Source: Fragum whitleyi
Taxonomy: Eukaryota; Mollusca; Bivalvia; Cardiida; Cardiidae
Assembly (NCBI GenBank): GCA_948146395.1
Contig: OX411556.1
Coordinates: 29,649,056-29,713,055 of the forward strand
Direction: 5' to 3'
DNA: 64,000 nt
Part shown: piece by piece, positions 1 through 11,265 of the stretch
How the letters are laid out: each line of letters begins with the position of its first letter
Position numbering within the stretch: position 1 is the first letter of the stretch
Notes under the pieces: model-generated
The model's input: the letters and a program-made list of their open reading frames with translations, nothing else
Databases searched by the model: none
Told to the model about the DNA's origin: nothing
Position numbers and translations under genes: made by a program

Positions 1-130
1 AAGACGCCTATTATTAATAATTTCCGATCTCCTTCATTTTGTTCAAGTAGAGATTGTAGTTGTTTTCGGACAAATATTATCATTTTCATAGCATGTACGT
101 TAAATAATGTTATATTATTTTCTTTTTCAG

Positions 131-240
131 TCCTGTTCGCCTTCTTTTTCCTCTTCTTCTTCCTTCTGTTGATCGGTAACAACAACACCTCAAGCACTCC
201 AACAATCACCATTGTCAACGCTACCAACGCTGCTGGATAA
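131..240 (+). CDS. Last coding exon of a small secreted/membrane protein gene (5' part outside window)
   Basis: A splice acceptor (pyrimidine tract then CAG at 128-130) opens a frame of 35 codons ending in TAA at 238-240. The exon starts in phase 1. It encodes a very hydrophobic Phe/Leu-rich stretch (about 14 residues, starting LFAFFFLF), an Asn/Thr/Ser-rich linker, and the tail TITIVNATNAAG. Segment order, intron phase and tail match exons 3-4 of the complete minus-strand gene at 6390-9874 (tail TITLINASQAG), so the two are paralogues lying tail to tail. Here the tail is in the same exon as the hydrophobic segment, while the other gene has an extra intron just before the last two codons. A donor (AG then GTAAGT at 273) follows the stop, so the 3' UTR is spliced. 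Function unknown; the family was not recognised. Confidence 0.72.
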
Positions 241-825
241 ACTGTGATCACGTGACAATTATAATGTTGTAGGTAAGTAAAAACCTAACCGTTCTTAAAC
301 TCATGAACAGTTTGTTGACCTTTGATGGTATAAACCTCGTAGCCCTAGCTTACGTAAGCTGAAGGTACAAAGTTTTGATCAATTTTCGGTGAAATTGTAT
401 TATTATGATTCTAAGGCTCTTTCAAAGTCGCGAAACAAACATTTTCAAAAGGTCACATGACCATACGAGCACCATACCTTAAATCTACCAGTAGATTCGA
501 GACGAGATGAGACATTCAATTGACTTTTTTTAACTTTGAAATTACAATTTGGTTTGAATTATGGGTTCCGAAATTGGTTCTAAACAATTTGATAATACCT
601 TATCAATATATCCACATGTTATTGTCCATACGAAGTGAATTTGATAAAAATATATTCTTTTTTTTCTTTTTTTTTCAAAAAATAAGTTCTGTAACATTCT
701 CCAAGTAGGCTTTAAACTATAACTATATATCTGAAAGACTAAAATCGCATACTCTAGTTATAAATTAAAGGAGCACTTACTGTTCAAAACTTTATTCTAA
801 TTTTTTGCTTATTTTCTAATTTCAG

Positions 826-965
826 AATCCAATGCTTCGAAATGAAGAAGAAAACAAAAGGTGGACGGAGATTAGACGAAAAATGGCGCTCCTAATCTTA
901 TGTTTTATTTATTTGTTAAGTTTTAGAAAAAATAAATATCGATAAATAAATCATCTCTTGTATTC
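826..965 (+). other. 3' UTR exon and poly(A) signals of the gene ending at 240
   Basis: An acceptor (TTTCAG, ending 825) follows the donor at 273, giving an intron of 553 bases inside the 3' UTR. The exon has no long frame and carries two AATAAA hexamers at 931-936 and 945-950; cleavage is expected about 10-25 bases later. Confidence 0.55.
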
Positions 966-1139
966 TTTGAGATATTTCAAGTAACAAGATTGCTATAAGC
1001 AAATATAGTGACTAGTAACGGGCTATCCGGTACTTTCGGAATAAAGGTCCTAATTTTTCTTTACACTCAGAGCTAAGAGCTCAAATTTTCCCATAGGCCC
1101 AGCACTAAAAGGTCGTTAGTTCCTTTTAAATAGAGCTTT

Positions 1140-1300
1140 TAAACCCTTTCCAAGCTATTCCACGTTTTCACACCCCTTGTGTAAAATGCTTAAGAAAACA
1201 TTATGAAAAATGAAGAAATTGCTTGTTAAAGCAATTTCTTCATTTTTCACGATGTTTTCTTCTTCAAAGACAAAGATGTCACCTGCACCTTCATTCAAAC
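1140..1300. repeat. Relic of the CCCTTTCC hairpin MITE family
   Basis: Begins AAACCCTTTCC near 1140. It contains the hairpin GAAGAAATTGC / GCAATTTCTTC (about 1211-1242) that forms the core of the better copies at 11930 and 17174. No TTAA flanks remain. Confidence 0.5.
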
Positions 1301-2386
1301 TGGATAAGTTCAAAAAATCGTTTGATGGGCCCAAGTGTTCTAATGCCTATACACGTATAGGCAATTACGAACCTAGATTTCGAAATATACTAATACATCA
1401 GCCTGTTCACTTTACAAGTATAAAGGTGTGTAAAGTCAGGAAGAATCAGATCAGTGTGCACATTTAAAGACTGCGGTAAGAGTTCTGATTTTGCCTTTGA
1501 AGATATGCATCGCCTCAAAACGTCCTAAGACCACCAACTGAAACTTCAAAACAAGGGCGCAAATACCATTATTCATTACACTCACTTGGCTAATAATCGT
1601 ATGAGCCAATATAAAATATCTCTGACTATTAACAAATCTTTAACATCGTAAAAACAGCCTTTTCAGGGAGATACGATGTTATGATTATCGGCCATCAACG
1701 TTCAAACGATCAAACGAAGGCATGTCTAAAGAAAAACCACTTTCGCTTTTGGGAGCGAGCCTTTGACCTTTGTGTCCTGCTTTCGGATACGTATACTCAG
1801 TTCCAAAAAAATGTGCGCTTTCAAGAAATCGAATATCTCTGAAATTATAAATTATACCATCTTCTGGCGGATCAAGGGGGGGGGGGATTTGGGGGCTCAA
1901 ATGACCCCCCTCCTTCAATCTGAGGTATATTTATTTCATTGTCATGGGGATTTTCTATCAAACTTGAGTAAAAGATATATTAAGAAATAACGCTTTGACA
2001 TTAAGTGTTTGACATTTTACATCTTAAAAAATAAAAGCTAGCTTAAATAAAACTCAATCCTCACGTGTCAAAATGCAACGATTTCCATTTCATACATCTT
2101 TCATGCCTAAACTTGAGAAGCCGTCACTATGTTTTCGAGATTCTCGTGTTTTGGATCATATTTTTAACAAATCATACATGTAACACCTTTTACATATGTA
2201 ATCACATAAGAAACATGTGTTACATATATGACTCGGAAATCAAGCATAACACGTTACAATAGGAATATGCAACGAAAGTAGTCTTTTACATGTACATATT
2301 CTCTTTTTTTTCTTTTTTCTTTTTGTCTTTGTGTTACGAGTTTAATAACCAAGTCGTACATCATCCATTTACAAAGGAGCATTCAG
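1301..2386. other. Stretch with no recognisable gene
   Basis: Unique-looking AT-rich DNA with a run of ten G's around 1876-1885. No exon with convincing splice sites or protein similarity was seen. Confidence 0.4.
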
Positions 2387-2830
2387 CATTCGGAACACCA
2401 CTCGGCCAATCTCACGATCAACCTCGGTTATACATAGACGAACTATTTTTAAAAATTTGGGAAAACCTTTGAAAAACTCGATGACGTCAGTTAAAATGGC
2501 GTTAGCCCTCGAAACTGTGAGTGAAAACATTCGACGTCGCCATCGCTACTCGTTTAAGTCACTGACGTGAAACCATCGTATCCTAATATAAATATCGTTA
2601 GATTCTTAATTAACGGCTGAAAAACCTTTATTTTTTAGAATGATTCGTCATTCTCAAAAATTAAGAAAGTTCAGTCGTTATTTACTTTAAAACATATAAA
2701 TCTACAGTGCTAGTTTTTCTTACACTATTTCCACCTAACAAAATGCACAATTTTGTTACATACCCATCCGTCTTACATACATCCGAGGTCTGTTGCAGTT
2801 TACGGAAATGGCCGAGTGGTCTTCCGAATG
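2387..2830 (+). mobile_element. Palindromic TIR element, family E, copy 1
   Basis: Starts CATTCGGAACACCACTCGGCC and ends with the inverted counterpart GGCCGAGTGGTCTTCCGAATG. The middle holds a palindrome around 2610-2680 (AACGGCTGAAAAAC against GTTCAGTCGTT). A second copy lies in the opposite orientation at 35740-36103. No open frame; a non-autonomous DNA transposon is the simplest reading. Confidence 0.7.
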
Positions 2831-3785
2831 GAGCGTTGTCTGTGCATGTCATATTCTCCAAAGATTGACCTATCTTCGGGACCGTATCACTTATCTAGAT
2901 TGGGATAAATATTACTACCTCATTCGCATAACTCCGTATTCTATCGCCAAAAAGTAGTAAATGAAGAATTTCAATTGAAACTTCATTTTTGTGGAAATCA
3001 AACTTAATCGTTAGCTGCAACCCAGACCAAGAAAAAAAACTGGGTAATATTGTCAATTTTGTGTGACCTTTGACTACAGGAGAAACAGAAAGAATAGGAG
3101 GCATGGAAAATGGTGCTTAAATTCAACCGGCAAACCATTTTATCTAGCGAATAGGCTCAAATATGGTCTGGTGTGAAAAAACGATGTATCAAACTGATTT
3201 TTTTTCACATATCCTACATTTAGTAGCTCAACGGGAATTATCAGTCTATATTTTATGCAGAAGAAAAACGTGTTTTAGGTGTTGTTTCTAGAATTCTAGT
3301 TTTTCTGCATACATAAGCTCTATCACTTTCTTCTAGGGCCACACAATTGTCGAACGTTTTCAATTTTTTCCTAGTCTATGTTGCAGCTAACGACCAATGA
3401 GACAAAAATCGCTGCATTTACAATATTTTGAGCTCTGTGTGAATTTAGAGCTTTTTGAGCTTTTCTCATGTTGCGCTTTAAATTCAATGAAATAACGGTA
3501 AATTTTTGCCAAAATCATCTGGAAGGTTGCTTAAAAATTCACATAGCAAATGTCACGAAAATCACAACACCACAGAAAAATATCTTTGTTTTTAAAGTGA
3601 CCGGTTAGAAGTTTTGACTAGTATATCATATTATACTCAATGATATAAATCATGTGTTTATCCTTTCATGTGTCAGACGGCATTATTTTGCAAAGGGACA
3701 TAATACGAAAACAAATCGTCAATTATCGACTTGTAGGGTAGGGGGTAAGGGTAATTATATAAGACTTATTAGATAACCTTTTAAC
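2831..3785. other. Stretch with no recognisable gene
   Basis: AT-rich, with short frames only; no splice-bounded coding segment or known repeat core was seen. Confidence 0.4.
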
Positions 3786-4090
3786 AAACACCGGATTATG
3801 AAACAATCGGACCGTCAGCACAGAGGTTCCGGGTTTGATCCCGACGGCGGTACTCATGCATTCCGACTATTTGTCTTTAACTAATGGGTTGGTAATTTAG
3901 GCGATTCTTATAGTAGATATGTTGACCTGTCTAGAGCTGGTAGCTCGCTGTCTGATATAGCGGGCAATAATACACGCCCGGGGTCAGAAATAAGTTGGCC
4001 CATTAATCTCGCAGGTGAAGTTTAAGCTTCCAGTCTAAAATGGTGGATCGCTGGCACCGACCCTTCATCTCCGACTCGGCCTACAACCTC
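3786..4090 (+). repeat. tRNA-derived SINE-like repeat
   Basis: Contains a box-B-like motif GGGTTTGATCCC at 3831-3842, preceded by a tRNA-like segment and followed by 'actatttgtct...aatgggttggtaa', which resembles the body of the SINEs at 63410 and 63945. The 3' part is diverged, so the right edge is uncertain. Confidence 0.5.
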
Positions 4091-4232
4091 AGTAATTTGA
4101 GCCTATGCGTGACAGTTCCAACAATTTGAAATGTTCGTGAGGTGCATACACTGAGCAGCGTAGACAGCCACGAACTGTAATATAAAGTTACCTGATGGTC
4201 TATACAGATACTTTGAGACCCTATCTATCTAC

Positions 4233-4302
4233 TAAACGCAAAGTAAGGACCCTGGTCAGACTGTGCGGATGCACAGGCTAGCCAGAGTCTTTGCTTTGCG
4301 AA
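4233..4302. repeat. Short imperfect palindrome
   Basis: GCAAAGTAAGGACCCTGG... is matched by CCAGAGTCTTTGCTTTGC around a core GTGCGGATGCACAG. Related hairpins occur at 12816 and 21340; a MITE core is likely. Confidence 0.5.
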
Positions 4303-4399
4303 TATCTTAATTGTTTGAAATCTCACGCACACGTATTCCGAAATCAATTTAAAGAAAAAATGTCGAACGCTATGCTCACTATATAGCGCTGAGTCCGCC

Positions 4400-5957
4400 A
4401 AAAGCAACTAATTCCCAAGGTATAGATTACTACGCCCGATACCGCTTTGCAGACATGCGCAACTCGCGTTTTTATAATTTTAGTAGAGTGGATTGGTTTG
4501 CAACTAGTCAGTCAATTTATCCATTCGATCATTCAGTCTAACAATCGTAGTAATGCTGTTTTTCTAGGGGAACAAGCTCGTCGACTCTTTCTTTTACATT
4601 GAATTGAATTCCATAAAGAAGTTGTATTTTAATGTGGGAACACAAGAATTGATGGGTCAATTTCTCCCTTTCCCACAATATGGTCCACCCTATACTCATA
4701 CCATTATTTTTTTTAATTTCTACCCTAGATATATATCAAACTACACACATGTTGATTTATTGTCTGCAACCTGTTCCAAGTTGGCCCAGCCTAAAATTTT
4801 GTCGTCTGTTTAAGGGTTAAAGGATAGGACCAGGCTTTTATTTTTTCTAATTTAGATTAATCCATTAAAAGACAACAATTGTTTAGACAGGTCCAAATTG
4901 TAAATGGTCGCAGAAAACATACAATAAGAGGGCAAATTAGTAAAATTTGTAGCAGAAAGGATAGATAATATTAGGGAGAAAGGAGAAAGTATTAGTTAGC
5001 GGCATTTTCTTCTTTTCCCTATTAGCAAGGTCATCCGTCAAGATCAAATATAGAAGCTTTGTATCTTTAACACAGCAGTGACTTTGGCAGTGATGAGTAA
5101 GAAAATATCTGGTATACATGATAAGACATGGTGATTAATTAAAGTTATATTCCAGAAAATTGACATCGTGTGTTATTCCTTCATTCAGTTCCCTCGCCTT
5201 CAGTACAATCAGTACTTTGATTTTAGCTCAGCGTAGTGATATGCAAGCACCGCGTTGAACACACAAAGCACTCCGTGTCGCACAAAAGTTGATGACGTAT
5301 TCAAGATCTATTTTTTGCGCGCGCATGGGCACACAAAAGCTACGTAATACATACATTGTTCTGTTTATAACTCAATCATCTTTTTCATAAGCAATTTCTA
5401 GGATACAGGGTTGTTTCCTATGACCTGCTGAACCTGGCCAAAAACGAAAACATTTGAAACAATATGGCGGATGACGGAGGTAGACAGTTATTTTAAATGA
5501 GCATTGTGATTGAATTTAAAATGACAGAAGCGATTGTATACTTAGTAATGGGCAATCCGGCGATTAAATCTCTTATGAACGTATGCGTAAGGAGTTTTTC
5601 TTGGAAAATAAGATATACTGGCAGAAGATGCGTGACATGTTGAAAGAAGAACTAAAATTCTCAAACGGGAGAGTAAAACAAATCATAGAAAAGTTTCCAA
5701 GGCGAAAAATCTTTTAAAGGGAGGTAATAACAAGTTGTCGACAATCTTACAACGTTCTTGGAAGACGTTTTTGTAATCACGTCACCTCTCCAATCTTCCA
5801 TCTTCTGCTAAACATAAGGAAGAGTCAGCTAGCAGGCCTTCCAAAAAAAGAACTACATGTATTGGTTAAATGACGTAAAAGATGTTCTTTCTGTGAAGAC
5901 CTAATCAGAGGTACATATTAGAGGGATGAATGCCATTCTATTTTTTTTCTTCTGTAT
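4400..5957. other. Stretch with no recognisable gene
   Basis: No supported exon. An ATG GCG GAT GAC GGA followed by GTAGAC at 5464 could be a tiny first exon, but nothing downstream supports it. Confidence 0.35.
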
Positions 5958-6045
5958 CTCAATAAAACCCTATGTTGTTAGTACTCATTTGAATCGTCTT
6001 AACAAGACGATTCCAATGAGTATTCACAATATAGGCTTTTCTGTA
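5958..6045. repeat. Palindromic repeat, family P (CCTATGTTGT...ACAACATAGG type)
   Basis: CCCTATGTTGTTAGTACTCATT with GAATCGTCTT is mirrored by AAGACGATTC-CAATGAGTA. Related copies lie at about 15890, 19135, 26540, 27170, 33205 and 56660. Each is about 70-80 bases, imperfectly palindromic and non-coding. Confidence 0.65.
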
Positions 6046-6389
6046 GGTATTTTTGAAATAGTTTAGTTTGAAGTCCATAATAACCTCTCAATCTGCAGCT
6101 CTGTTCAAATTTTATAAAGCTTTTACCCTTTCAAAGCAGAAGGCATCCGTTGACTTCAATTGCATCCATATTTTCATAATTATTATTGCCACGTGCAAGG
6201 TAGGGAGGGGGTGTCAGAAAATTGGATAAAATCTGAATACTCTTTTTTATAAATATTTAATTAGTTTTATGATGTTATATCACATTTAACAAAAAAATGA
6301 CGGCATCGACACCATTTCCGCAGATTGAAAAACTTTTTCGTTTCCCGGGATCGTAACGTTGGGAATTCTTCGTCTTGATCGAGACAAAC

Positions 6390-8839
6390 TTAACCCGCTG
6401 AAAAGAAACAAAAAATGAATTATATTATTGTACATGTTTTGCCAAACTTGAGAAACAAGAGAGCTGTATTCGCCCTAAATCGCTCACATGGGCTGGCAAT
6501 CTTTTTTACTTGTTAAGCGCGAGCTTTCATCGAGAACAGTTTCATGTATTTTTTTTTTATTTTGAAAACAAAATATTAACTTTATCCAATTTTAAGGTTA
6601 GTCGACCCAAACAACAGCCCAAAGTTGACCTAATTTTATCAAGACAGTCAATATGACCATTATTAGGGTTGATAAAGCTTAAATTGCCGCTTCTAGATTC
6701 TGTATAAGGGTAGGATTTTTTTTTAATTCGACCCCAGTGGCCTAGTTTTTGAACCAAGTTGGCCTAATTTCGATCCTATTCGATATTTCATCAAGATAAA
6801 CGTTTCGACCAATACTCAGCAAATCGTTGTCATGCTAAATTCAAAGTTTGGCAAATTTGTTTGAAATCAGTGTTAAACGGACTAGAATAGATTCACTAAT
6901 TATTCGTCGGTTTTTATTTTAAAAGAACATTTTCAAATACATTCTTTTTAACTTTTCTGGTTTAAAAGGGGAAACCAGAGAATAAGATCATACTGTACAT
7001 ATGTTCAGGCTGAATTTTGCCTATTCCTCCTGCCAAAGCCGAAATATTCCGGCTTCAGCAGGATAATCTATTCTACTAATAGAAATTATAGTAAAATGAT
7101 ATATGAGAACGCGAATGGAAATTGATGAGACACAACAAACAGGGAAAAACCCGAGAGACAAACAAGTCTCAATTTACTACATAGCATCTATGTTACGTTA
7201 TGTTATTCTTTGTGTTATGTTATTATATGTTTTGTTATATAAATAATACATACTTGGTGTATTATATGAAAAAAATATTTAATGAGGTTGAGAGAATTGA
7301 AAATTGTCGAGGCTCTGCCGAGACAATTATCAATTCTCACAACCGAGTTAGATATTTTTTCATACAATACACTTAGTACGTATTACATTTATCTTATAAC
7401 CTCAATTTGTCTTGTTTTCGACGATGTTTCTTACTGAAATGCAAGTTTTTAAAAATAACCGCATTATATCTTTGTTCTAAAAATAACTATGTGATATCAT
7501 AAAAAATTCATACGGGATGTTATCATACAGATATTGGTTAAGTTATAAGATAAGTTATATTATTACCTTGACTAGCGTTGATTAGTGTGATGGTGTCCTG
7601 ATTATTGTTGGCGGAGACCAATAACACAAGTAGTACCAGTAGAATTCCGAAAAAGAAGTTCACTGAAGCAAGAAAAAGGTATAATTGTAAATATTATCAT
7701 AACTGAAAATCCCACTTTAAACGCTCCTCTTGGAAAAAAAATACGTGGCTCTCTGTAAAGGGAGTATTGAATTACCGATGCCATTTTTTTACCCGCTCAA
7801 TTTCTTTTCAATAATGAAATTAATGCTATTTTAAATACTCATCACAAAAAAAAGAAAGAAAGAAATAGATTAGCAAAAATACATGGTTATCTTTAAAGGA
7901 GCTATTGAATTATAGAAGCCACAATTTGCTCCTTTGAATTTCCTTTAAGGAATCAAAGCCAATTATAACTTTTAATAAAAACCATTTCTGTGAAATTCGG
8001 TGTAAGTCCCGTAAGCGATTCCCGAATTAAAGAGTATTACTTTAAATAAAAATAAATTTGAATCCGCTTAAAATTCTGAAAGAATAAAGCACGAAAAGTC
8101 TTCCGAATGGGCAAATGACAAACCCCAAAGAATTTGAATAACATCAGTTAAATTGAATAACCAAGCTTCTTTCCAACAGTAAATATCATTAAAATGACTG
8201 GATCATTGAATTTAACAATCTATTTTAGAATCTTTTATTCAATTTGGAGGGGTCATTTAAAAAAATCCTTCTTTTGCTTGGAAAGGTATGCTGAGTTTTT
8301 GTCCTTTTTTTTTACTCATTAAAGGAAAACAAACTCTGTTTTTTTTAAAATACTGGCACAAAAAAAAAAGAAAATATTGGGCAAATTCTTAATAAAAAAA
8401 AAAAAAAAATAACACTGTATGAATGTCAAAATAACAAATCAGGGTTTTCGTACCATACATCCATGAAAATAAACAAATCAATTAATGTCTTACAAGTAAG
8501 TAACATGAAGAAAAAAAGGCAATTATGTTACTATTTTTTTGCCATTTTTGATGGAAACCACTGCACATTAGCAGCAAATAAAAGCTAACTACTCAAAATT
8601 TTGTTTATTTACTTACCGATGCTTTTGTAATTTTTCAATCAGAAAGCCCATATATGATAGAAAAACTAATGATTAAATCACAATTTCTCAAACTTACGTC
8701 CTCCAGCTCCCGAACCAAAAGCACCCGTGCTCTGACTCTGAGTTGGTGATAACCCGGGTAATGAGAATGGGCTAAACTGTGCTGTAACAAGTCCGACAAC
8801 ACAGACCAGGGCAAGGGCGATAACCGAGAAACTCTTCAT
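6390..8839 (-). CDS. Small secreted/membrane protein, 81 residues, unrecognised family (complete gene)
   Basis: Coding exons on the minus strand: 8839-8698, 7662-7567 and 6397-6390, all with GT-AG borders. Both introns are phase 1. Exon 2 of the transcript encodes a classic signal peptide (MKSFSVIALALVCVVGLVTA, probable cleavage before Gln21), then a short Ser/Pro/Gly-rich segment. The next exon encodes a hydrophobic stretch of about 16 residues (FFFGILLVLLVLLV) and the tail NNNQDTITLINASQ. The last exon adds only Ala-Gly-stop, which looks odd alone but reproduces the AAG-stop tail of the paralogue ending at 240. The product is either a small single-pass membrane protein or a secreted hydrophobic peptide. 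The conserved Asn-Ala-Ser/Thr is a glycosylation sequon. Role unknown. Confidence 0.75.
7029..7064. repeat. Short hairpin
   Basis: CCTGCCAAAGCCGAAATATT is followed by CCGGCTTCAGCAGG. It resembles the 'cctgctttgg' core of the CCCTTGTCATGCTG MITE family (62 kb). Confidence 0.4.
7243..7386. mobile_element. Palindromic MITE, about 144 bp
   Basis: Imperfect inverted arms of about 60 bases: AATACATACTTGGTGTATTA on the left, and the complement of AATACACTTAGTACGTATTAC on the right. The centre is TGTCGAGGCTCTGCCGAGACA. No coding capacity. It lies in the last intron of the 81-residue protein gene region. Confidence 0.65.
7567..7662 (-). CDS. Exon 3 of the 81-residue protein gene
   Basis: Acceptor TTGCTTCAG (ending 7663) and donor GTAATA (from 7566). 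It encodes residues 48-79: the hydrophobic segment and most of the conserved tail. It aligns by segment order and phase with the exon at 131-240. Confidence 0.75.
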
Positions 8840-8848
8840 CTTTATATC
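8698..8848 (-). CDS. Exon 2 (start codon and signal peptide) of the 81-residue protein gene
   Basis: Acceptor TTTTTGCAG ends at 8849. The ATG is at 8839-8837, nine bases into the exon. The donor GTAAGT starts at 8697. The exon gives residues 1-47 plus one base. Two decayed copies of it lie upstream at 9027-9173 and 9361-9412. Confidence 0.78.
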
Positions 8849-9026
8849 CTGCAAAAATATCAGTTTAAATCATAAAACGATAAATTATGGTCAGAGCGCA
8901 CGAATTCTAATGGACACAATTAAATTATTGACCGATAACTGGCAAGCTTATCATTTTATGTCCTGGCGAAAAGAGACCCAACAAACTATTAATTTAAATA
9001 ATAAGAATGATTGTTAATAGGAAATG

Positions 9027-9173
9027 CGTTCCCTCCGCCCCTGCTCCTGAGACATCGCTCTGACTTTGCAATATTCCGGGTGATATAGAGTGGGCTGAAT
9101 TGTCCTGTAACAAGTCAAACAACACTGACCAAGGCAAGTGCGATAACTGAGATACTCTTCATCTTTATTGTCT
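9027..9173 (-). pseudogene. Decayed duplicate of the signal-peptide exon
   Basis: Minus-strand ATG at 9162 reads MKSISVIALALVSVV and then an in-frame TGA. Sequence similarity to the intact exon continues through the Ser/Pro-rich part. The donor is lost (GC where GT stands in the intact exon). Flanking intron sequence is duplicated too, so this is a tandem genomic duplication and not a retrocopy. Confidence 0.72.
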
Positions 9174-9274
9174 GTAAAAATCATTTTAAATCAGTAAAAC
9201 GATACATTATGGGAAATAAAACCTGTCTTGAACATGACGCATCCGAGCTCTGGTCACGAATTTGCGTAATCCAA

Positions 9275-9366
9275 CCCTGCGCTCAGGATGCCCAATGGTG
9301 CAAACTGTTTGCCAATTATACCCCGCTTTGCACGCAAGTGCGCGTTTTGTCATCCTTTATGCAGGG
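9275..9366. repeat. Palindromic repeat inserted in the third exon copy
   Basis: CCCTGCGCTCAGGATG is mirrored by CATCCTTTATGCAGGG. The same hairpin type, better preserved, is at 11171-11265. Confidence 0.5.
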
Positions 9367-9412
9367 CTGGTAATGGGAATGGACTCAACTTACGGTCACG
9401 AGTCCGACAACA
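9361..9412 (-). pseudogene. Fragment of a second decayed signal-peptide exon copy
   Basis: The minus strand reads GTTGTCGGACTCGTGACC and then GTCCATTCCCATTACC, matching codons for VVGLVT and PFSLP of the intact exon. It has a stop between them and no start codon. Confidence 0.55.
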
Positions 9413-9691
9413 CTTAGGAGATGAAGAGAATATTTGTTGTTTTCAGTGAGGTTTCAAACTAAAAGGCAAATCACACTGTATGAATATGCGTATTCCTAGA
9501 ACAAAAGAGGTTTTAATATACCCTGTGGTATATTAACGAGATGTGACCAGTCACACGAAAATGTACCATCATTAGGTAAATTAATATATATATATATTGT
9601 ATGTATAAAAAAAGCGTGTTATATTCAGAGCTTAACCAGAAATTAACGCGATGATAAAATTACGATTGTAGATTAAGATTTTCTGCAAAAT

Positions 9692-9757
9692 AAGAAAAGT
9701 ATCGATCCTGATAAGGCTGATTGCGCGCTGCGCAGCCTGAGCAGGATCGATTCTTTT
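9692..9757. repeat. Hairpin repeat
   Basis: AAAAGTATCGATCCTGATAAGGCTG is matched by CAGCCTGAGCAGGATCGATTCTTTT around GCGCGCTGCGC. Likely the remains of a small palindromic MITE. Confidence 0.5.
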
Positions 9758-9853
9758 CCCATTTCCCACTACCTTGATGGTCATTTTTCGTTGGTTGGGT
9801 CACAAATTATTGATTATCAACAACCTTAATTATAAACAAATAGCATTTCTTAC

Positions 9854-9876
9854 CTGACGTTTGATCCCAAAAAGAT
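9854..9876 (-). other. Predicted 5' UTR exon of the 81-residue protein gene
   Basis: Consensus donor CAG/GTAAGAAA (intron from 9853) lies about 45-50 bases downstream of the TATA box. The transcription start is inferred from TATA spacing, so the 5' edge is approximate. Confidence 0.55.
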
Positions 9877-9897
9877 ACCCGGTTTGTACTTCCGCCT

Positions 9898-9905
9898 TTT
9901 TTATA
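9898..9905 (-). promoter_or_regulatory. TATA box of the 81-residue protein gene
   Basis: TATAAAAAAGGCGG reads on the minus strand, placed about 25-30 bases before the expected start and about 45 before a perfect donor. A strong TATA suggests regulated, abundant expression. Confidence 0.65.
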
Positions 9906-9909
9906 CGTG

Positions 9910-11170
9910 CTCGAACATACCCTTAAGGTGTAATGTAATATTGTCCATAGACGACTTGAATGGCGTAACTACGACATTTTGGTCACCAATCCACTATATT
10001 TGTCAAAAAATCATTGATCACGGAAAACTAATAAGATGTGGGGAGTTAAGCAGGGAAGGGGTGGTGGTGGTGGTAAATAGCATCCATAGCTGGAAACAAT
10101 TAAATTAGATCTAGATGTATGTATGTATGGTTCGTTAATTAAGAGAGATCACCAGAGTAGGGCGAAATGTACAGACCTTGATCGGACAAGGGTGTATAAT
10201 GTAAAGGTTTTTTTTCGCTTAATAGGGATTTTCATAATCTAGTATCCATAATTTTTCTCGTGTTTTTTAACAGCAATATCAAAATGCAAAATCGCGTTGT
10301 CCCATGCGCGGCTCAACATCTTCAAATGTCTGTTTATGAAGATCGAATATGGTCCATTTTCGTGTTTAAGTCAAACTAATTGAATCGAAATCCAAGAAAT
10401 TACAACAGCAGTAGCGGAACCAGATGGGGTACATACGAGTTATTTGGTTTGCATGTAGAATTTCAATGATTAAGATAGTGGTAATTTAGTGGTGAAATTT
10501 CGATTAAGATAATTTCTTCTTTTCCGCAATGTCTTCAATAGGGAAATGAGTAATGTAAAAGGGTTTGAAAAGGCAACTATGTCACAACTTAGCAGATTGA
10601 AAGTGTTATGATCATGTCAACAGGCCCAAAGGACCTGCAACATGGTTACTTCTACCAGTCCTCCCTAAAACCCATAGGTCTCAAACCCGAGGCCCGGTGT
10701 AAGTTACGATCCCTGATCGCTCACCTGAGTTGAAAATCCTAAACCTGCAAAGCGCAACTTTCAATCGTTCCGAACTTGTCTATGATTATTTTGACTAGTT
10801 TTCTTAAATAGACTTGTTAGGTGGTTGTCACAGGACAAACGCTGTTAAGCCCGAGAATACTTGACCATAGCCTCTAATTTTAACATTTGACCTTGAGCTG
10901 CGACCTTGGCCTTCGACCTATTTGATTTTTTTTAATGCGGTACATCTACTCATAGTAGGCCTAGTGGTAAACAATTGTGCTAGGTTATTTTAAAGTCCAC
11001 CAGCAAATGAAGGCGTTATTGTCAAGATAAAATCTGGCAGACTGACGGACAGGCAGACGCACCAACGTACGATCCACACCAAACTTTCATTAAATGTTCT
11101 ATTTCACTCACCACAAGTAGCCTCTGCTAAAGTGTAGCCTTAATTCGACCACCCATGAAAACCCGCCCGT
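9910..11170. other. Intergenic; possible Pearl-like relic at about 10840-11110
   Basis: No gene was seen. The 'gaccttgagctgcgaccttggcc' text followed by 'ctgacggacaggcagacg' matches the general make-up of the tandem-repeat elements elsewhere in the window. Confidence 0.4.
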
Positions 11171-11265
11171 CGTTCAGGATGACAAAACAGTGCAAAATGT
11201 TTTCAAATTATACCAATTTTTGTGTGCAAAGGGCGATATAATTTGCACCGTTTTGTCATCCTGAA
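11171..11265. repeat. Palindromic repeat
   Basis: CGTTCAGGATGACAAAACAGTGCAAA is the inverted match of TTTGCACCGTTTTGTCATCCTGAACG, arms about 26 bases. The same family as 9275-9366. Confidence 0.65.

Noticed and set aside
5464..5481. ATG GCG GAT GAC GGA followed by GTAGAC as a first exon
   Set aside because: Only five codons, and no downstream exon or promoter feature supports it.
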